Below are positions 15,503 through 23,139 of a DNA stretch of 33,434 nt, one piece after another. Within the stretch, counting starts at the first letter, position 1. Each line of letters opens with the position of its first letter. Below the pieces are notes generated by a model that was not told the origin of the DNA, did not search any database, and saw nothing but the letters and a program-made list of their open reading frames with translations. This stretch comes from Nitrospira sp. GTDB lineage: Bacteria; Nitrospirota; Nitrospiria; Nitrospirales; Nitrospiraceae. The position numbers were made by a program, and so were the translations under genes. The stretch is taken from assembly GCA_024998645.1 (NCBI GenBank), contig JACOEJ010000016.1, positions 1-33,434 on the forward strand, written 5' to 3'.

Positions 15503-15946
15503 ATGCCATACTACTATTTTGATTCCACTGCGCTCGTGAAGCGCTATAGCATGGAACGAGGCACTCGCGTCGTCAACAAGCTGATGGTCAAGCGCGGGAA
15601 AGTCGCCATTCTGCCGACCTGGACGGTCACGGATTTTTACGCCACGCTGTCCAATCGAGCCCAGCAGGGAGAAATCACCCGGGACGATTGTTATTCGGTG
15701 TTGTATAAATTTGAGCTGGAGTCCAAAGCCGGGCTCTTTGAGTTTATTGCGCCGACAATGGGGACGTATCTGGCCACCAAAGAGCTGGTCCTGGAGTATC
15801 CCTTTCTTCGGGCGACACAGGTCATGCATCTGGCGTTGGCGCTGGAGTTGAAGCCCTTGCGACTGACGGTCGTGAGTGCCGACTCACAGCTGTTGGCGGC
15901 GTCAAAGACGGCAGGCCTGCACATCATCAACCCGGAAGACGACTAA
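15503..15946 (+). CDS. PIN-domain protein (VapC-like, atypical active site)
   Basis: This 147-aa protein has the PIN fold pattern of VapC-type ribonucleases. YYFDSTALVKRY gives the first acidic residue D7, WTVTDFYATLSNR occupies the second motif (D44 where Glu is usual), and LTVVSADSQLLAASKTAG gives D127, followed by the typical end LHIINPED. The third motif normally reads LR-x-x-D-A-L-H-L-A; here it is LRATQVMHLA, with Q106 replacing the metal-binding Asp. Activity may be reduced or lost. The gene starts 4 nt after the small basic partner with a modest ribosome binding site. A toxin-antitoxin role is suggested by layout but not shown. Confidence 0.8.
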   Translation: MPYYYFDSTALVKRYSMERGTRVVNKLMVKRGKVAILPTWTVTDFYATLSNRAQQGEITRDDCYSVLYKFELESKAGLFEFIAPTMGTYLATKELVLEYPFLRATQVMHLALALELKPLRLTVVSADSQLLAASKTAGLHIINPEDD

Positions 15947-15961
15947 CGGCAGGGGACACGG

Positions 15962-16471
15962 TTAGAGACATTGGTATTCGGCGATCATGGAATCGATCAC
16001 CTGGTGCCAGTTGTCCGCAGATGAGCGGAGACGCTTGACCTCGTCAAGGAGGCGAGCGTCTTGCGGAGAGGGCAGATCCGACTCGGCTACATGGTTGAGG
16101 CTCGTGCGGGCGAGGGCCAGGCTGCCGCAGACTCCCGATGAAGCCGGCAGTTGACCGCCGGCTCGTCGAAAGAGCGCCATGGCCCGGTAGGTATGTTCCT
16201 GTGATCTGAAGAGCGCTTCCTGGCCCTTGCGGAATACCGTATTCCCTCCGGCTTCCCTTTTGCCGAGTTGAGCAGCGAGCAACGCGGCCCGCCCCATCAT
16301 CATCGCGGCTCCATCCGCATCGTCGTTTCCGATTGCGTCTTCGGCTTTCGACTGGAGCCGACCCAATTCAGCTTCGTCTCCAACCACCTGCGCGCCGCTA
16401 AGAATAGGGGACATCGTAAGGCCTGTGAGCAATAGCGCCGTCAACCCGCCGATTCGAAATGAGCTGGCCAT
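15962..16471 (-). CDS. Secreted helical protein of unknown function
   Basis: I do not recognise this 169-aa protein. A signal peptide is clear (hydrophobic segment residues 8-25, cleavage near LSGAQV). The mature part is almost entirely helical, with amphipathic stretches such as AELGRLQSKAEDAIGNDDAD and AMMMGRAALLAAQLGKREAG, resembling a single TPR-like helical bundle. Two Cys are present, one in SGVCGSLALA and one in the C-terminal EYQCL, and may form a disulfide. The ATG follows GAGGAA at 8 nt. It is convergent with the PIN gene, with only 15 nt between the stops, and divergent from the 64-aa gene. Confidence 0.68.
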   Translation of the reverse strand: MASSFRIGGLTALLLTGLTMSPILSGAQVVGDEAELGRLQSKAEDAIGNDDADGAAMMMGRAALLAAQLGKREAGGNTVFRKGQEALFRSQEHTYRAMALFRRAGGQLPASSGVCGSLALARTSLNHVAESDLPSPQDARLLDEVKRLRSSADNWHQVIDSMIAEYQCL

Positions 16472-16536
16472 CAGACATTCCTCGAAAACAATATTCTATA
16501 CCGGTACTCTACTCATGAGCGGTTATGGCTGGCAAG

Positions 16537-16566
16537 TTGCCACAGTCTTGAATGGATCAGTATAAT
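16537..16566 (+). promoter_or_regulatory. Promoter for the 64-aa gene
   Basis: TTGCCA (16537-16542), an 18-nt spacer and a perfect TATAAT (16561-16566) lie about 65 nt before the GTG at 16632. This is among the strongest sigma-70-like promoters in the window. Confidence 0.6.
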
Positions 16567-16631
16567 CCGCTGGCTTTGAAGGGGTCGTGGGGTGCCCGGG
16601 TAATCCGGCTTGTCGTAGGAAGGAGCTGATC

Positions 16632-16826
16632 GTGCAGTATTGGGTCAAAGTCGTGTTCGTGGACAATCAGGAATTGCTGATCAAGGATGCGGTCAGTCAT
16701 CGATTGTCGGAAGATCAGGAGTTTATTTATTTGGAGTCGCCGCGGGAAATGATCCTGGTCCCGATCAAACAGATCAAATATCTCTCCTGCGATGCGGCGG
16801 TGTTTGCGTCGAAGAAACCCGTTTGA
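16632..16826 (+). CDS. Small beta-rich hypothetical protein, 64 aa
   Basis: The GTG start follows AGGAAGGAG, and the product begins MQYWVKVVFVDNQELLIKDA. Alternating hydrophobic strands (VKVVFVDN, FIYLESPREMILVPIKQI, KYLSCDAAVF) suggest a compact small barrel, perhaps Sm- or SH3-like. The phrase VPIKQIKYLS resembles the end of small domains that bind peptides or nucleic acid, but no family is assigned. It has its own strong promoter and no same-strand partner. An upstream in-frame ATG at 16587 precedes the ribosome binding site and is rejected. Confidence 0.68.
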   Translation: MQYWVKVVFVDNQELLIKDAVSHRLSEDQEFIYLESPREMILVPIKQIKYLSCDAAVFASKKPV

Positions 16827-16831
16827 CGGAC

Positions 16832-16850
16832 GCCCCTGATCCTGAGGGGC
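16832..16850. terminator. Hairpin between convergent genes
   Basis: GCCCCT-GATCCTG-AGGGGC forms a 6-bp stem in the 35-nt gap between the 64-aa gene and the convergent phosphatase gene. It has no T-run on either side, so its strength as a terminator is uncertain. Confidence 0.35.
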
Positions 16851-16861
16851 CCACGCCTCTG

Positions 16862-17698
16862 CTAGGCTGCGAGCTGCAGCAGATTCAGAATGGCGTGATT
16901 CCATCCGATCGGTCCGATGCCCGGGGCATGAATCAGCTGCGGGACATCGATGTCGTGATCGTATGATCCGTCCGGTTTCTGCACCAGCACCGGATGATCC
17001 ACCGCGAGCAAGAGCGGGAGGTCGTTCAGACTATCCCCGATCCCTACCGTTTCAACATCGCCCGATGGTCCATCCAGATTCCATTGACGTTTGTAGTAAT
17101 GGAGGAGCTTCAAGGCGGCCTGACCCTTGTTGTTCAGTCCGGTCAGATGAAAAAACCGTCCGCCCTTTGTCCATTGCAACCCGCGCGTGATGATCTGATG
17201 GCAGACCTCTGTGGCAATCGTGTCGGGACCTTGCACCAGGTAGGGTTCGTCGTACTCGCGGAGTTTAGCCCGGAGCGCGGCTTCCCGGGATAACCCGGTC
17301 AGCTCCATAATCTCATCAATGGAAAGATCCCCGAATCCTATCAACGGCGTACCGACGGCTTCCTCGATTTGCTTGAGGACGTCGCGCAACATGGCGTAAG
17401 GCGTTCCGAACTCAATGACGTGATAGGTTGCCCGTCGTCGGGCCCGCTCGAGCGGGAATCCAAATGTGCCGAGCGGCACGAACACGGCGCCGCCATTTTC
17501 AACGATGAAGGGGCCCTGGTGATTCAGTTGCTGTCGAAGCGGTTCGATTTCCGCACGCGTCTTGCTGGAGACCAGGACGACGGGAATATGGTTCGCCTGG
17601 AGTTGTTCGAGGGCCGGTCGAGCCGCATCGAACGAATAAGTCTGGCTATCGAGAAGGCAGCCATCCAGGTCGGTGAAGACAAGGTAGTGAGGAAGCAT
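16862..17698 (-). CDS. mpgP: HAD-IIB phosphatase, mannosyl-3-phosphoglycerate phosphatase type
   Basis: This 278-aa HAD hydrolase matches the Cof/IIB group and within it the mannosyl-3-phosphoglycerate phosphatases. Motif I is VFTDLDGCLLD with D10 as nucleophile and D12 as acid/base; motif II is VVLVSSKT; the family-specific FIVENGGAVFVP follows; and GIGDSLNDLPLL is motif IV. It would remove phosphate from a glycosyl-3-phosphoglycerate to release the compatible solute. Two glycosyltransferase genes upstream in the same direction support this. Start 17698 has GAGG 5 nt upstream and lies 7 nt after the preceding stop; an in-frame ATG at 17728 would overlap that gene. Whether the sugar is glucose, mannose or a disaccharide cannot be told here. 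Confidence 0.85.
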   Translation of the reverse strand: MLPHYLVFTDLDGCLLDSQTYSFDAARPALEQLQANHIPVVLVSSKTRAEIEPLRQQLNHQGPFIVENGGAVFVPLGTFGFPLERARRRATYHVIEFGTPYAMLRDVLKQIEEAVGTPLIGFGDLSIDEIMELTGLSREAALRAKLREYDEPYLVQGPDTIATEVCHQIITRGLQWTKGGRFFHLTGLNNKGQAALKLLHYYKRQWNLDGPSGDVETVGIGDSLNDLPLLLAVDHPVLVQKPDGSYDHDIDVPQLIHAPGIGPIGWNHAILNLLQLAA

Positions 17699-17705
17699 GG
17701 GGGCC

Positions 17706-18413
17706 TCAATGGTGGTGAACATCATCATGACTCGATCCGTGCAACGGCGCCGCCAACCGACGCTCAAGAAATGACCGTGCGAGGTCCTTGCCTCCCAATC
17801 CGAACGCCAGCGCAGCGGCGAAGACAATGCCGCCCCAGGTAATGCCGAACCCGACCGCCACAATGTGTTCCGCAATGCCAAGTTGCTCAAGGGCCATGGC
17901 GACGCTCAGCAACTGGATCGTCCAGCGGGCCGCCGAGGCAATCAGCCGGGCCGGCGGGAGGCCGGCATTAACCGCGGCGATCAGGACTCCCTGGGCGACG
18001 AAGTTGGAGATCAGGTAGCCCGTAATTCCGATCAGCGTGGCGATGACGAGATGCGGGATATAGGCGACCGTGGCATGGGTCAATCGGCTGATGGAGTCGA
18101 TGTGGAGCGCCTCAAGCGAGGCGATCGACGCAAAGAGCAGAATCAGCCAGTGGATCGTTCGTCCGATGAGATGGGAAGGGGCTGATTTGATCCCGCCCCG
18201 CAGGAACGTGGAGGTCAGGCCCAGCCGATCGCTCACCCGGTCCAGGCCGATCACTCGGAGAAACCGTTCGACCGCGTGGCCTGCGAACCAGGCGGTGCCG
18301 ACTCCTGCCAGCAGCAGCAGGCTCATGGCCAGCACATTGGGGACAATAGCCAGTGTTTGCCGGCCGAGGACGGCCACGGGTTCCAGTAACGTCTCGATCC
18401 ACTGTGATGTCAT
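17706..18413 (-). CDS. CmpX/MscS-type membrane protein lacking the MscS beta domain
   Basis: This 235-aa inner-membrane protein has about five hydrophobic helices: one near residues 22-48 (VPNVLAMSLLLLAGVGTAWF), one near 85-102, and three later. It contains the conserved TM-helix repeats seen in CmpX-like relatives of small-conductance mechanosensitive channels. The segment near the end, WGGIVFAAALAFGLGGKDLA, resembles the MscS pore-lining TM3 (Gly/Ala-rich, ending in a GGKDLA-like motif). It stops about 20 residues later with a His-rich tail, HDDVHHH, so the cytoplasmic beta and vestibule domains of MscS are absent. AGGAGA precedes the ATG. It lies inside the osmolyte-synthesis run, supporting a role in sensing or relieving osmotic stress. 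Confidence 0.8.
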   Translation of the reverse strand: MTSQWIETLLEPVAVLGRQTLAIVPNVLAMSLLLLAGVGTAWFAGHAVERFLRVIGLDRVSDRLGLTSTFLRGGIKSAPSHLIGRTIHWLILLFASIASLEALHIDSISRLTHATVAYIPHLVIATLIGITGYLISNFVAQGVLIAAVNAGLPPARLIASAARWTIQLLSVAMALEQLGIAEHIVAVGFGITWGGIVFAAALAFGLGGKDLARSFLERRLAAPLHGSSHDDVHHH

Positions 18414-18453
18414 GATGCTCTCCTTTACTCCCTATGCCGGGCGTAGCCGCTGC

Positions 18454-19728
18454 TTAGGGCCACCGTGTCACGAGATACTCCTTCCGGGACTCGAAGGTCC
18501 GGCACAGAGATTCGATATGGTGTTCCGCCTCGCGGGTGGTCAGCCCCTGTGTCTGCAGAACGAACGAGGCGGTTCGACCGAGATACAACGGCGTGAGTGC
18601 TTTCAGCAGGTGATCTTTCGGGAGTACACCGGCGTGATAGGACAAGGCCGTGTCATAGATCACCTGGACCCAGAGGGTATCCGGCATCCGGAAGGCCGTC
18701 GTAGAAACTCCCTGTAACGCGTTGAGTTGGGCCATACTCTCTTCCGACAACATGCGACTCCAGATGGGCTGCAGGTCTTGCAGACCCTGCTGAAACACCT
18801 CCAGCATCCGATCGACGTTTACATGGATCGGTTCTACGCCCGTTTCGTATTGAAATCCGAAGAGAGGCACCGGCTCAGACGCTCTCACGGGAATCCATGC
18901 GGCGGGATGGGTTTCCATCAGGCTGAACAAGGCGCCGGTGACTTGAGCCAGCATGTCGGAAAGATCGGCTGCAGGGTCTTTAGGGTTGTGAATTTTCGCG
19001 CCCAGGAAGCTTTGGCAGACCCGCGCGCCACTGGTCAGCGCCTCTGTGGTCATCCAGATATCGATACCGAATCGCGCCACGTCGGATTCCCAGACGTGTC
19101 TGTTCAGGTAATGCCTGGCCAGGTCGCCGGAAAATCCGAAGTCCCCTCCGATGGGTTGGCGAACCTGATAGCCATACAGCGCACGGGTCAATGGATAGGC
19201 AATACTATTGGTAATCGTCCCGTCGTACTTATGGCGTTGATAGAAAGGCGCGACGTAGTCAAAGCCTTCTTGCACGATGGGGCGAAGGAGCAGTTCGATC
19301 CATTCTGGTGTAATGCTGCGAAGGTCTGAGTCCACCACCGCGCAGGCCTGAACGTTCAGGCGTTTGGCGATCTCAAAAATCGTGCGGAAGGCGCTCCCTT
19401 TACCGGGTATCCCATGGTAGGGCGTGACGATGCGATGGAGCGGACTCTGCCGGTCACCGATAAACAGCACTTCAAAATCGACTAAGGTGTCGGCGACGAT
19501 CGAGGGAGTTCCGTCACTAGACCCTCCGTCGGCGTTCACCAGGACGGCCCGACGGTCCGGGAAGTATTTGGCGAGACCTGCCCGTACGGCCCGCACGACA
19601 TGGCCGATCGTGTCGGCATTGTTGAAGCTCGGGACCCCGACGAGCAGGTCTGCCGTGCCGATCTGCTCAACCGTGCATTCGGTCTGGGCTGCAAGGGGAG
19701 TGATGGTCGCGTTCAGCATAGGTGTCAC
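18454..19728 (-). CDS. Glycosyltransferase (GT2-fold, glycosylglycerate synthesis type)
   Basis: This 424-aa GT-A-fold glycosyltransferase has LLVGVPSFNNADTI at its N-terminus, VLVNADGGSSDGT in the nucleotide-binding region, a GIPGKGSAFRTIF loop and the metal-binding CAVVDSDLRSI (D133 and D135). RQPIGGDFGFSG and RFGIDIWMTTEAL resemble acceptor-site segments of GT78/GT81-type glycerate glycosyltransferases. The C-terminal 150 residues are helical. No membrane segments are present. In context it could add a second sugar (for example mannose onto glucosyl-phosphoglycerate, as in mannosylglucosylglycerate synthesis) or act on an alternative acceptor. The start is uncertain: GTG 19728 or ATG 19719, neither with a strong ribosome binding site. 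It lies 39 nt after the GpgS-like gene. Confidence 0.82.
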   Translation of the reverse strand: MTPMLNATITPLAAQTECTVEQIGTADLLVGVPSFNNADTIGHVVRAVRAGLAKYFPDRRAVLVNADGGSSDGTPSIVADTLVDFEVLFIGDRQSPLHRIVTPYHGIPGKGSAFRTIFEIAKRLNVQACAVVDSDLRSITPEWIELLLRPIVQEGFDYVAPFYQRHKYDGTITNSIAYPLTRALYGYQVRQPIGGDFGFSGDLARHYLNRHVWESDVARFGIDIWMTTEALTSGARVCQSFLGAKIHNPKDPAADLSDMLAQVTGALFSLMETHPAAWIPVRASEPVPLFGFQYETGVEPIHVNVDRMLEVFQQGLQDLQPIWSRMLSEESMAQLNALQGVSTTAFRMPDTLWVQVIYDTALSYHAGVLPKDHLLKALTPLYLGRTASFVLQTQGLTTREAEHHIESLCRTFESRKEYLVTRWP

Positions 19729-19767
19729 GTGAATAGGTTGCGAGATTCTTGTGAGTGGGCCGTCATG

Positions 19768-21006
19768 CTATGTATGGGTCAGCTCGCTGGCCGGTTCCCA
19801 CTCATGGTCACTTTCGACCGCATCGATCAAGAGCCCGAAGACATCGGGGACGGCTGCCACGACGCGACTCCAATTGGAGATCATCGGGACGCCCAGAGGA
19901 TCTTCGATGAAACTCTGGGTGGCGAGCTTCATGCCTTTCAGAAACACCTCCACAGCGGTGCGTTCCTGGTGGCGATCGAACTGGAGGGAGTTGATCATCG
20001 CATCATTTTCGTAGCGGCTGATCGCATCTTGCGCGGCCTGGAGGTATGTGGCTCGCAGTGTCTTCAGCAGGCTGTCGGAGAGGATGACCCCGTCGCTGGC
20101 CAAATTTCTGAAGAGGGCTTTGGTAATATCGGTCGACATCTTTAACAGGCCGGCATCAGGATTATCCGCTGAGAGTTCCTGGTGCTTATGCTCGTAGGCA
20201 TCGGCGATGTCGACCTGGCAGACGCGGCGGAGCGCACAGTTGCGGTAAACCTCGGCGAGGACGCCCACTTCGAGACCCCAATCTCCAGGAATACGATTGA
20301 TCCAGGCGAGATCGCTGACCATGGCGAATTCACCGGCAAGCGGATAGCGAAAACTATCCAGAAAGGTCAGGAGGGGGTGCGTGCCGACCAGTTGCTGGAG
20401 GCTCCGTAGAAGGGGGGTCATGAATAGCCGGGTCACGCGGCCGTGAAGCCGGTCGGTAATCCGGCTGTAGTAGCCTTTGGCGAATTCATATCCAAGATTG
20501 GGGTTGGCTATCGGATAGCAGAGCCGGGCAAGGTACTGCCGGTCATAGCTCACAATGTCGCAATCGTGCAGGGCGAGCACTTTGCTCTGGTGGCGGGCGA
20601 GGACATATCCGAATGCGGTCCAGCAGCCGCGCCCTTTGCCGGCCAGACCGACATCGATGGCATTGTCGGTCAGGCGCTTCAAGATGTGCTGAATACGGCT
20701 CCCGTCGTTCCAAATTACCCGGACGCGCTGAGGGAGGATCGAGAAGTATTCCTTGGCCAGGCGGAACTCCAGCGCCGACGCCCGATCCAGAGAGATGACA
20801 ATCTCATTCACATACCGCACTTCGGTCAGTGTCTCGACAATCTTCCTGAGCGCCGGTCGCTGGAGCTCTGAATAGAGGGAAGGGAGAATCAGGGCAATCG
20901 GATTCGTCGATGCGTGCCGCTGGAGTTCCGCCTCAAGTTGTTCGAGGTTCGGCCGTCCGAGGCGGTGGAGTACGGTCACGACGCCGTTCTGATGAAAGTC
21001 CGACAT
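19768..21006 (-). CDS. gpgS: Glucosyl-3-phosphoglycerate synthase-like glycosyltransferase (GT81-like)
   Basis: GpgS enzymes transfer glucose from a nucleotide sugar to 3-phosphoglycerate, starting glucosylglycerate synthesis. This 412-aa protein shows ALILPSLYSELQRPAL, where family members begin their Rossmann-like domain, and AGKGRGCWTAF, matching the PGKG loop. ALHDCDIVSY is the DxD-type metal site (D148, D150). EFAKGYYSRI, YPLAGEFAM and GDWGLEVGVLAEV match acceptor-binding blocks of GT81. It is somewhat longer than mycobacterial GpgS because of a C-terminal helical extension. GGAGGAAG precedes the ATG. It heads the run gpgS - glycosyltransferase - CmpX-like protein - phosphatase. Mannosyl rather than glucosyl specificity cannot be excluded. 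Confidence 0.78.
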   Translation of the reverse strand: MSDFHQNGVVTVLHRLGRPNLEQLEAELQRHASTNPIALILPSLYSELQRPALRKIVETLTEVRYVNEIVISLDRASALEFRLAKEYFSILPQRVRVIWNDGSRIQHILKRLTDNAIDVGLAGKGRGCWTAFGYVLARHQSKVLALHDCDIVSYDRQYLARLCYPIANPNLGYEFAKGYYSRITDRLHGRVTRLFMTPLLRSLQQLVGTHPLLTFLDSFRYPLAGEFAMVSDLAWINRIPGDWGLEVGVLAEVYRNCALRRVCQVDIADAYEHKHQELSADNPDAGLLKMSTDITKALFRNLASDGVILSDSLLKTLRATYLQAAQDAISRYENDAMINSLQFDRHQERTAVEVFLKGMKLATQSFIEDPLGVPMISNWSRVVAAVPDVFGLLIDAVESDHEWEPASELTHT

Positions 21007-21553
21007 GTTCTTCCTCCCTGTCAGTCACGGGCGAACAAGTGGGCAAGTGGGCAAGTGGGATGGATTACTGGAAACCCTTGATCGCCCATTGGTTGAGAAG
21101 CAATGCCTATGCCGCCCTCACTCTCTCATTAGTAGAGAGACGACCTGCTGTACAAATCTCTCAATCCGCTGGAGATATCGCACGGGACTACTCGTCGTCG
21201 CTCAATGCCAACAAGGGTCTCATGCCTGTATGGCCAGTGAAGAGTTGACGGTGAAGTCCTTCACTCCGGTCAATCTGTCTAGGAGAGGTACCCCACGGAG
21301 ACCGGTACGATGTCGCCCATGAGACTGGCCACAGTTTTGCTTTGATGCGTAGCGGCCCCTCTGTTACGAGGCAGCCGGCACCTCAGTGCGGGAATAATCA
21401 CTGTAGGGTAACAGTCGGGAGTGTGGTGGTGACCTAGGCGAATCCCGAGGCCGGAAACAAGAATACCCTAGCCCGGCCAGGGAAGCGTCCACCAGCTGCG
21501 TATTCCCGGCGTTCGGTGAGTCTGGGATGAGTGATGCCGAAGCAGAGGGCCGA
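21007..21553. other. Long gene-free region upstream of the osmolyte operon
   Basis: No credible gene is seen in these 547 nt; open frames here lack ribosome binding sites and protein-like composition. The part nearest gpgS holds its ribosome binding site and three tandem octamers (21036-21059). A small inverted repeat, TCTCTC/GAGAGA, lies at 21122-21140, and an imperfect palindrome, CCCTAGCCCGGCCAGGG, at 21466-21482, downstream of the guanidinium exporter. I could not find a convincing -35/-10 pair for gpgS, which is notable if expression is stress-dependent. A small RNA or an unrecognised leader structure could be encoded here. Confidence 0.5.
21036..21059. repeat. Three tandem copies of an 8-bp unit
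   Basis: CAAGTGGG is repeated exactly three times (21036-21043, 21044-21051, 21052-21059), about 30-53 nt before the gpgS start. Read on the gpgS strand the unit is CCCACTTG. It could be an operator array, a leader RNA element or a site prone to slippage. Confidence 0.8.
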
Positions 21554-21868
21554 TTACGCGCTCAGCTTGAGCCCAATCATGCCCAGCACAATCAGTGTGA
21601 GCGAGAGGAGTCGTAGGGGTGCGACTGATTCCCCTAAAATGAGAATGCCGAGAAGTGCTGTTCCTACCGCTCCGATCCCGGTCCAGACCGCGTAGCCCGT
21701 GCCGACAGGAATGGTCCTCAGTGCCTGTGAAAGGAAGTAGAAGCTGGCGATCATGGCAGTAATCGTCCAGATGCTGGGCCATGGCCGCGAGAATCCTTCG
21801 GTGTATTTCAGACCGATCGCCCAACCCATTTCAAGCAGGCCAGCCAGGATCAGGTAGATCCACTCCAT
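21554..21868 (-). CDS. sugE: SMR-family guanidinium exporter (Gdx/SugE)
   Basis: This is a 104-aa, four-helix small multidrug resistance protein of the inner membrane, working as an antiparallel dimer that exchanges its substrate for protons. It carries the central E13 in [19 protein letters not shown] and the residues that mark the guanidinium-exporting Gdx subtype rather than EmrE: G10, W16, S42 and W62. The later helix [20 protein letters not shown] is also typical. GGAGGAG precedes the ATG at 21868; an upstream in-frame start would come before that site. It lies 58 nt after the ChaA-like gene. I looked for a guanidine riboswitch in the gap and found none. Confidence 0.9.
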   Translation of the reverse strand: MEWIYLILAGLLEMGWAIGLKYTEGFSRPWPSIWTITAMIASFYFLSQALRTIPVGTGYAVWTGIGAVGTALLGILILGESVAPLRLLSLTLIVLGMIGLKLSA

Positions 21869-21926
21869 TGATACCGTCTCCTCCGTCACGGTTGCAGGCA
21901 CCATTGCCAGATCGTAAGCCGGCCCT

Positions 21927-23048
21927 TTACCGTTCGAAAATCAGCATGACATAGGCGAGAAAGAGCAGCAAATGCACCGCGCCGAGCAGGACGTTGGTGC
22001 GGGCACTGGCAAAGGTCAGGAGACTGAGCCCCAGCGTCAGCAGCAATAGGGTCATGCCGACGGCATCGAGCCCGAGGATGATAGTCTGGTCCATCACAAA
22101 TCCGATGGTCAGGACAGCGGGGATTGTCAGGCTGATGGTTGCCAGGACCGATCCCAACAGCAGATTGACGGAGCGCTGCAGCTGATTGCCCATCGCGGCG
22201 CGCACCGCGCTCATCGACTCAGGAGACAACACCAGCACAGAGACGAGCACCCCGGCCAAGGCCGCGGGAGCGTGTAATTCGTGGATGGCGTGGGTAATAG
22301 GGACGGCGATCTGTCCGGCGAGGATGATGACAGGCAGCAGATGCGCTACCAACAACAGCATCAGGTGTAACACCGAGCGGTCCTGGTCGTCGGACGAGCA
22401 TTTGAAGTAGGGAGCTTCCGTCGGTTCGAGCGAGGCCGGCGCCATAAAGTAATTGCGATGGCGGGAAATCTGCATGGCGAGAAAGACCGCATAGAGTCCG
22501 ATCGACATGATGATCAAGAAGGCCGATTGGTGAGGCGATAACGTCGGACCAGGAGAAGACACCGTAAAATTGGGCAGGACCAGGCCAAGCACGGCCAGGG
22601 GGATAATCACCGCCAGAAAGGCGTTCGCTCCTTGCAGGTTGTAGGTTTGTTCGTGATACCGCAGGCCTCCCAGCAGGAGGGAAAAGCCGATCATTCCATT
22701 GAGGGCGATCATCACGACGGCGAACATCGCATCCCGCGCGAGTGACGGGTTTCCTTTGCCGGTCAGCATGACGGCGCTGATCATCATGACTTCAATTCCG
22801 GTGACGGCCAGCGTCAGAATGAGTGTCCCTCCCGGTTCCCCCAGTTTCGTCGCCAGGCTTTCGGCATGTCGGACGACGGCAAAGGCCGACAAGAGGATGA
22901 CGGTGAAAAGCCACAAGAACATGAGTGCAAACCAGGTCTGGTGCGACAGATCTCCCAGCCATCTCTGTCCGAAGACAAGAAATGCCACCGACGTGCCGCC
23001 GCTCACCAATAGGGACCATTCCTGTTTGATCGTAGGTAGCAGGTTCAT
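21927..23048 (-). CDS. chaA: ChaA-like Ca2+/Na+:H+ antiporter
   Basis: This 373-aa inner-membrane protein matches the ChaA branch of the cation/Ca2+ exchanger (CaCA) superfamily. It has about eleven hydrophobic helices and two inverted alpha-repeats. The first repeat contains [20 protein letters not shown], with acidic residues in the membrane; the second contains [20 protein letters not shown]. ChaA exports Ca2+, Na+ or K+ in exchange for protons and helps with alkaline pH and salt stress. The ATG has only a weak ribosome binding site. The gene lies 91 nt after the metal RND pump and is followed by the guanidinium exporter, making a block of cation exporters next to an osmolyte operon. Confidence 0.9.
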   Translation of the reverse strand: MNLLPTIKQEWSLLVSGGTSVAFLVFGQRWLGDLSHQTWFALMFLWLFTVILLSAFAVVRHAESLATKLGEPGGTLILTLAVTGIEVMMISAVMLTGKGNPSLARDAMFAVVMIALNGMIGFSLLLGGLRYHEQTYNLQGANAFLAVIIPLAVLGLVLPNFTVSSPGPTLSPHQSAFLIIMSIGLYAVFLAMQISRHRNYFMAPASLEPTEAPYFKCSSDDQDRSVLHLMLLLVAHLLPVIILAGQIAVPITHAIHELHAPAALAGVLVSVLVLSPESMSAVRAAMGNQLQRSVNLLLGSVLATISLTIPAVLTIGFVMDQTIILGLDAVGMTLLLLTLGLSLLTFASARTNVLLGAVHLLLFLAYVMLIFER

Positions 23049-23139
23049 AGTATGGAGACTGTCAGGGTGCTCTTCACGAAGCTCTTGTCATGCGCAGGTT
23101 GTTTAAACGTTCCGACGATCAGATGAGATTGCACCAGGG

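Noticed and set aside
21869..21926. Guanidine riboswitch before sugE
   Set aside because: The 58-nt gap shows only a ribosome binding site; the conserved cores of known guanidine riboswitch classes were not seen by eye.
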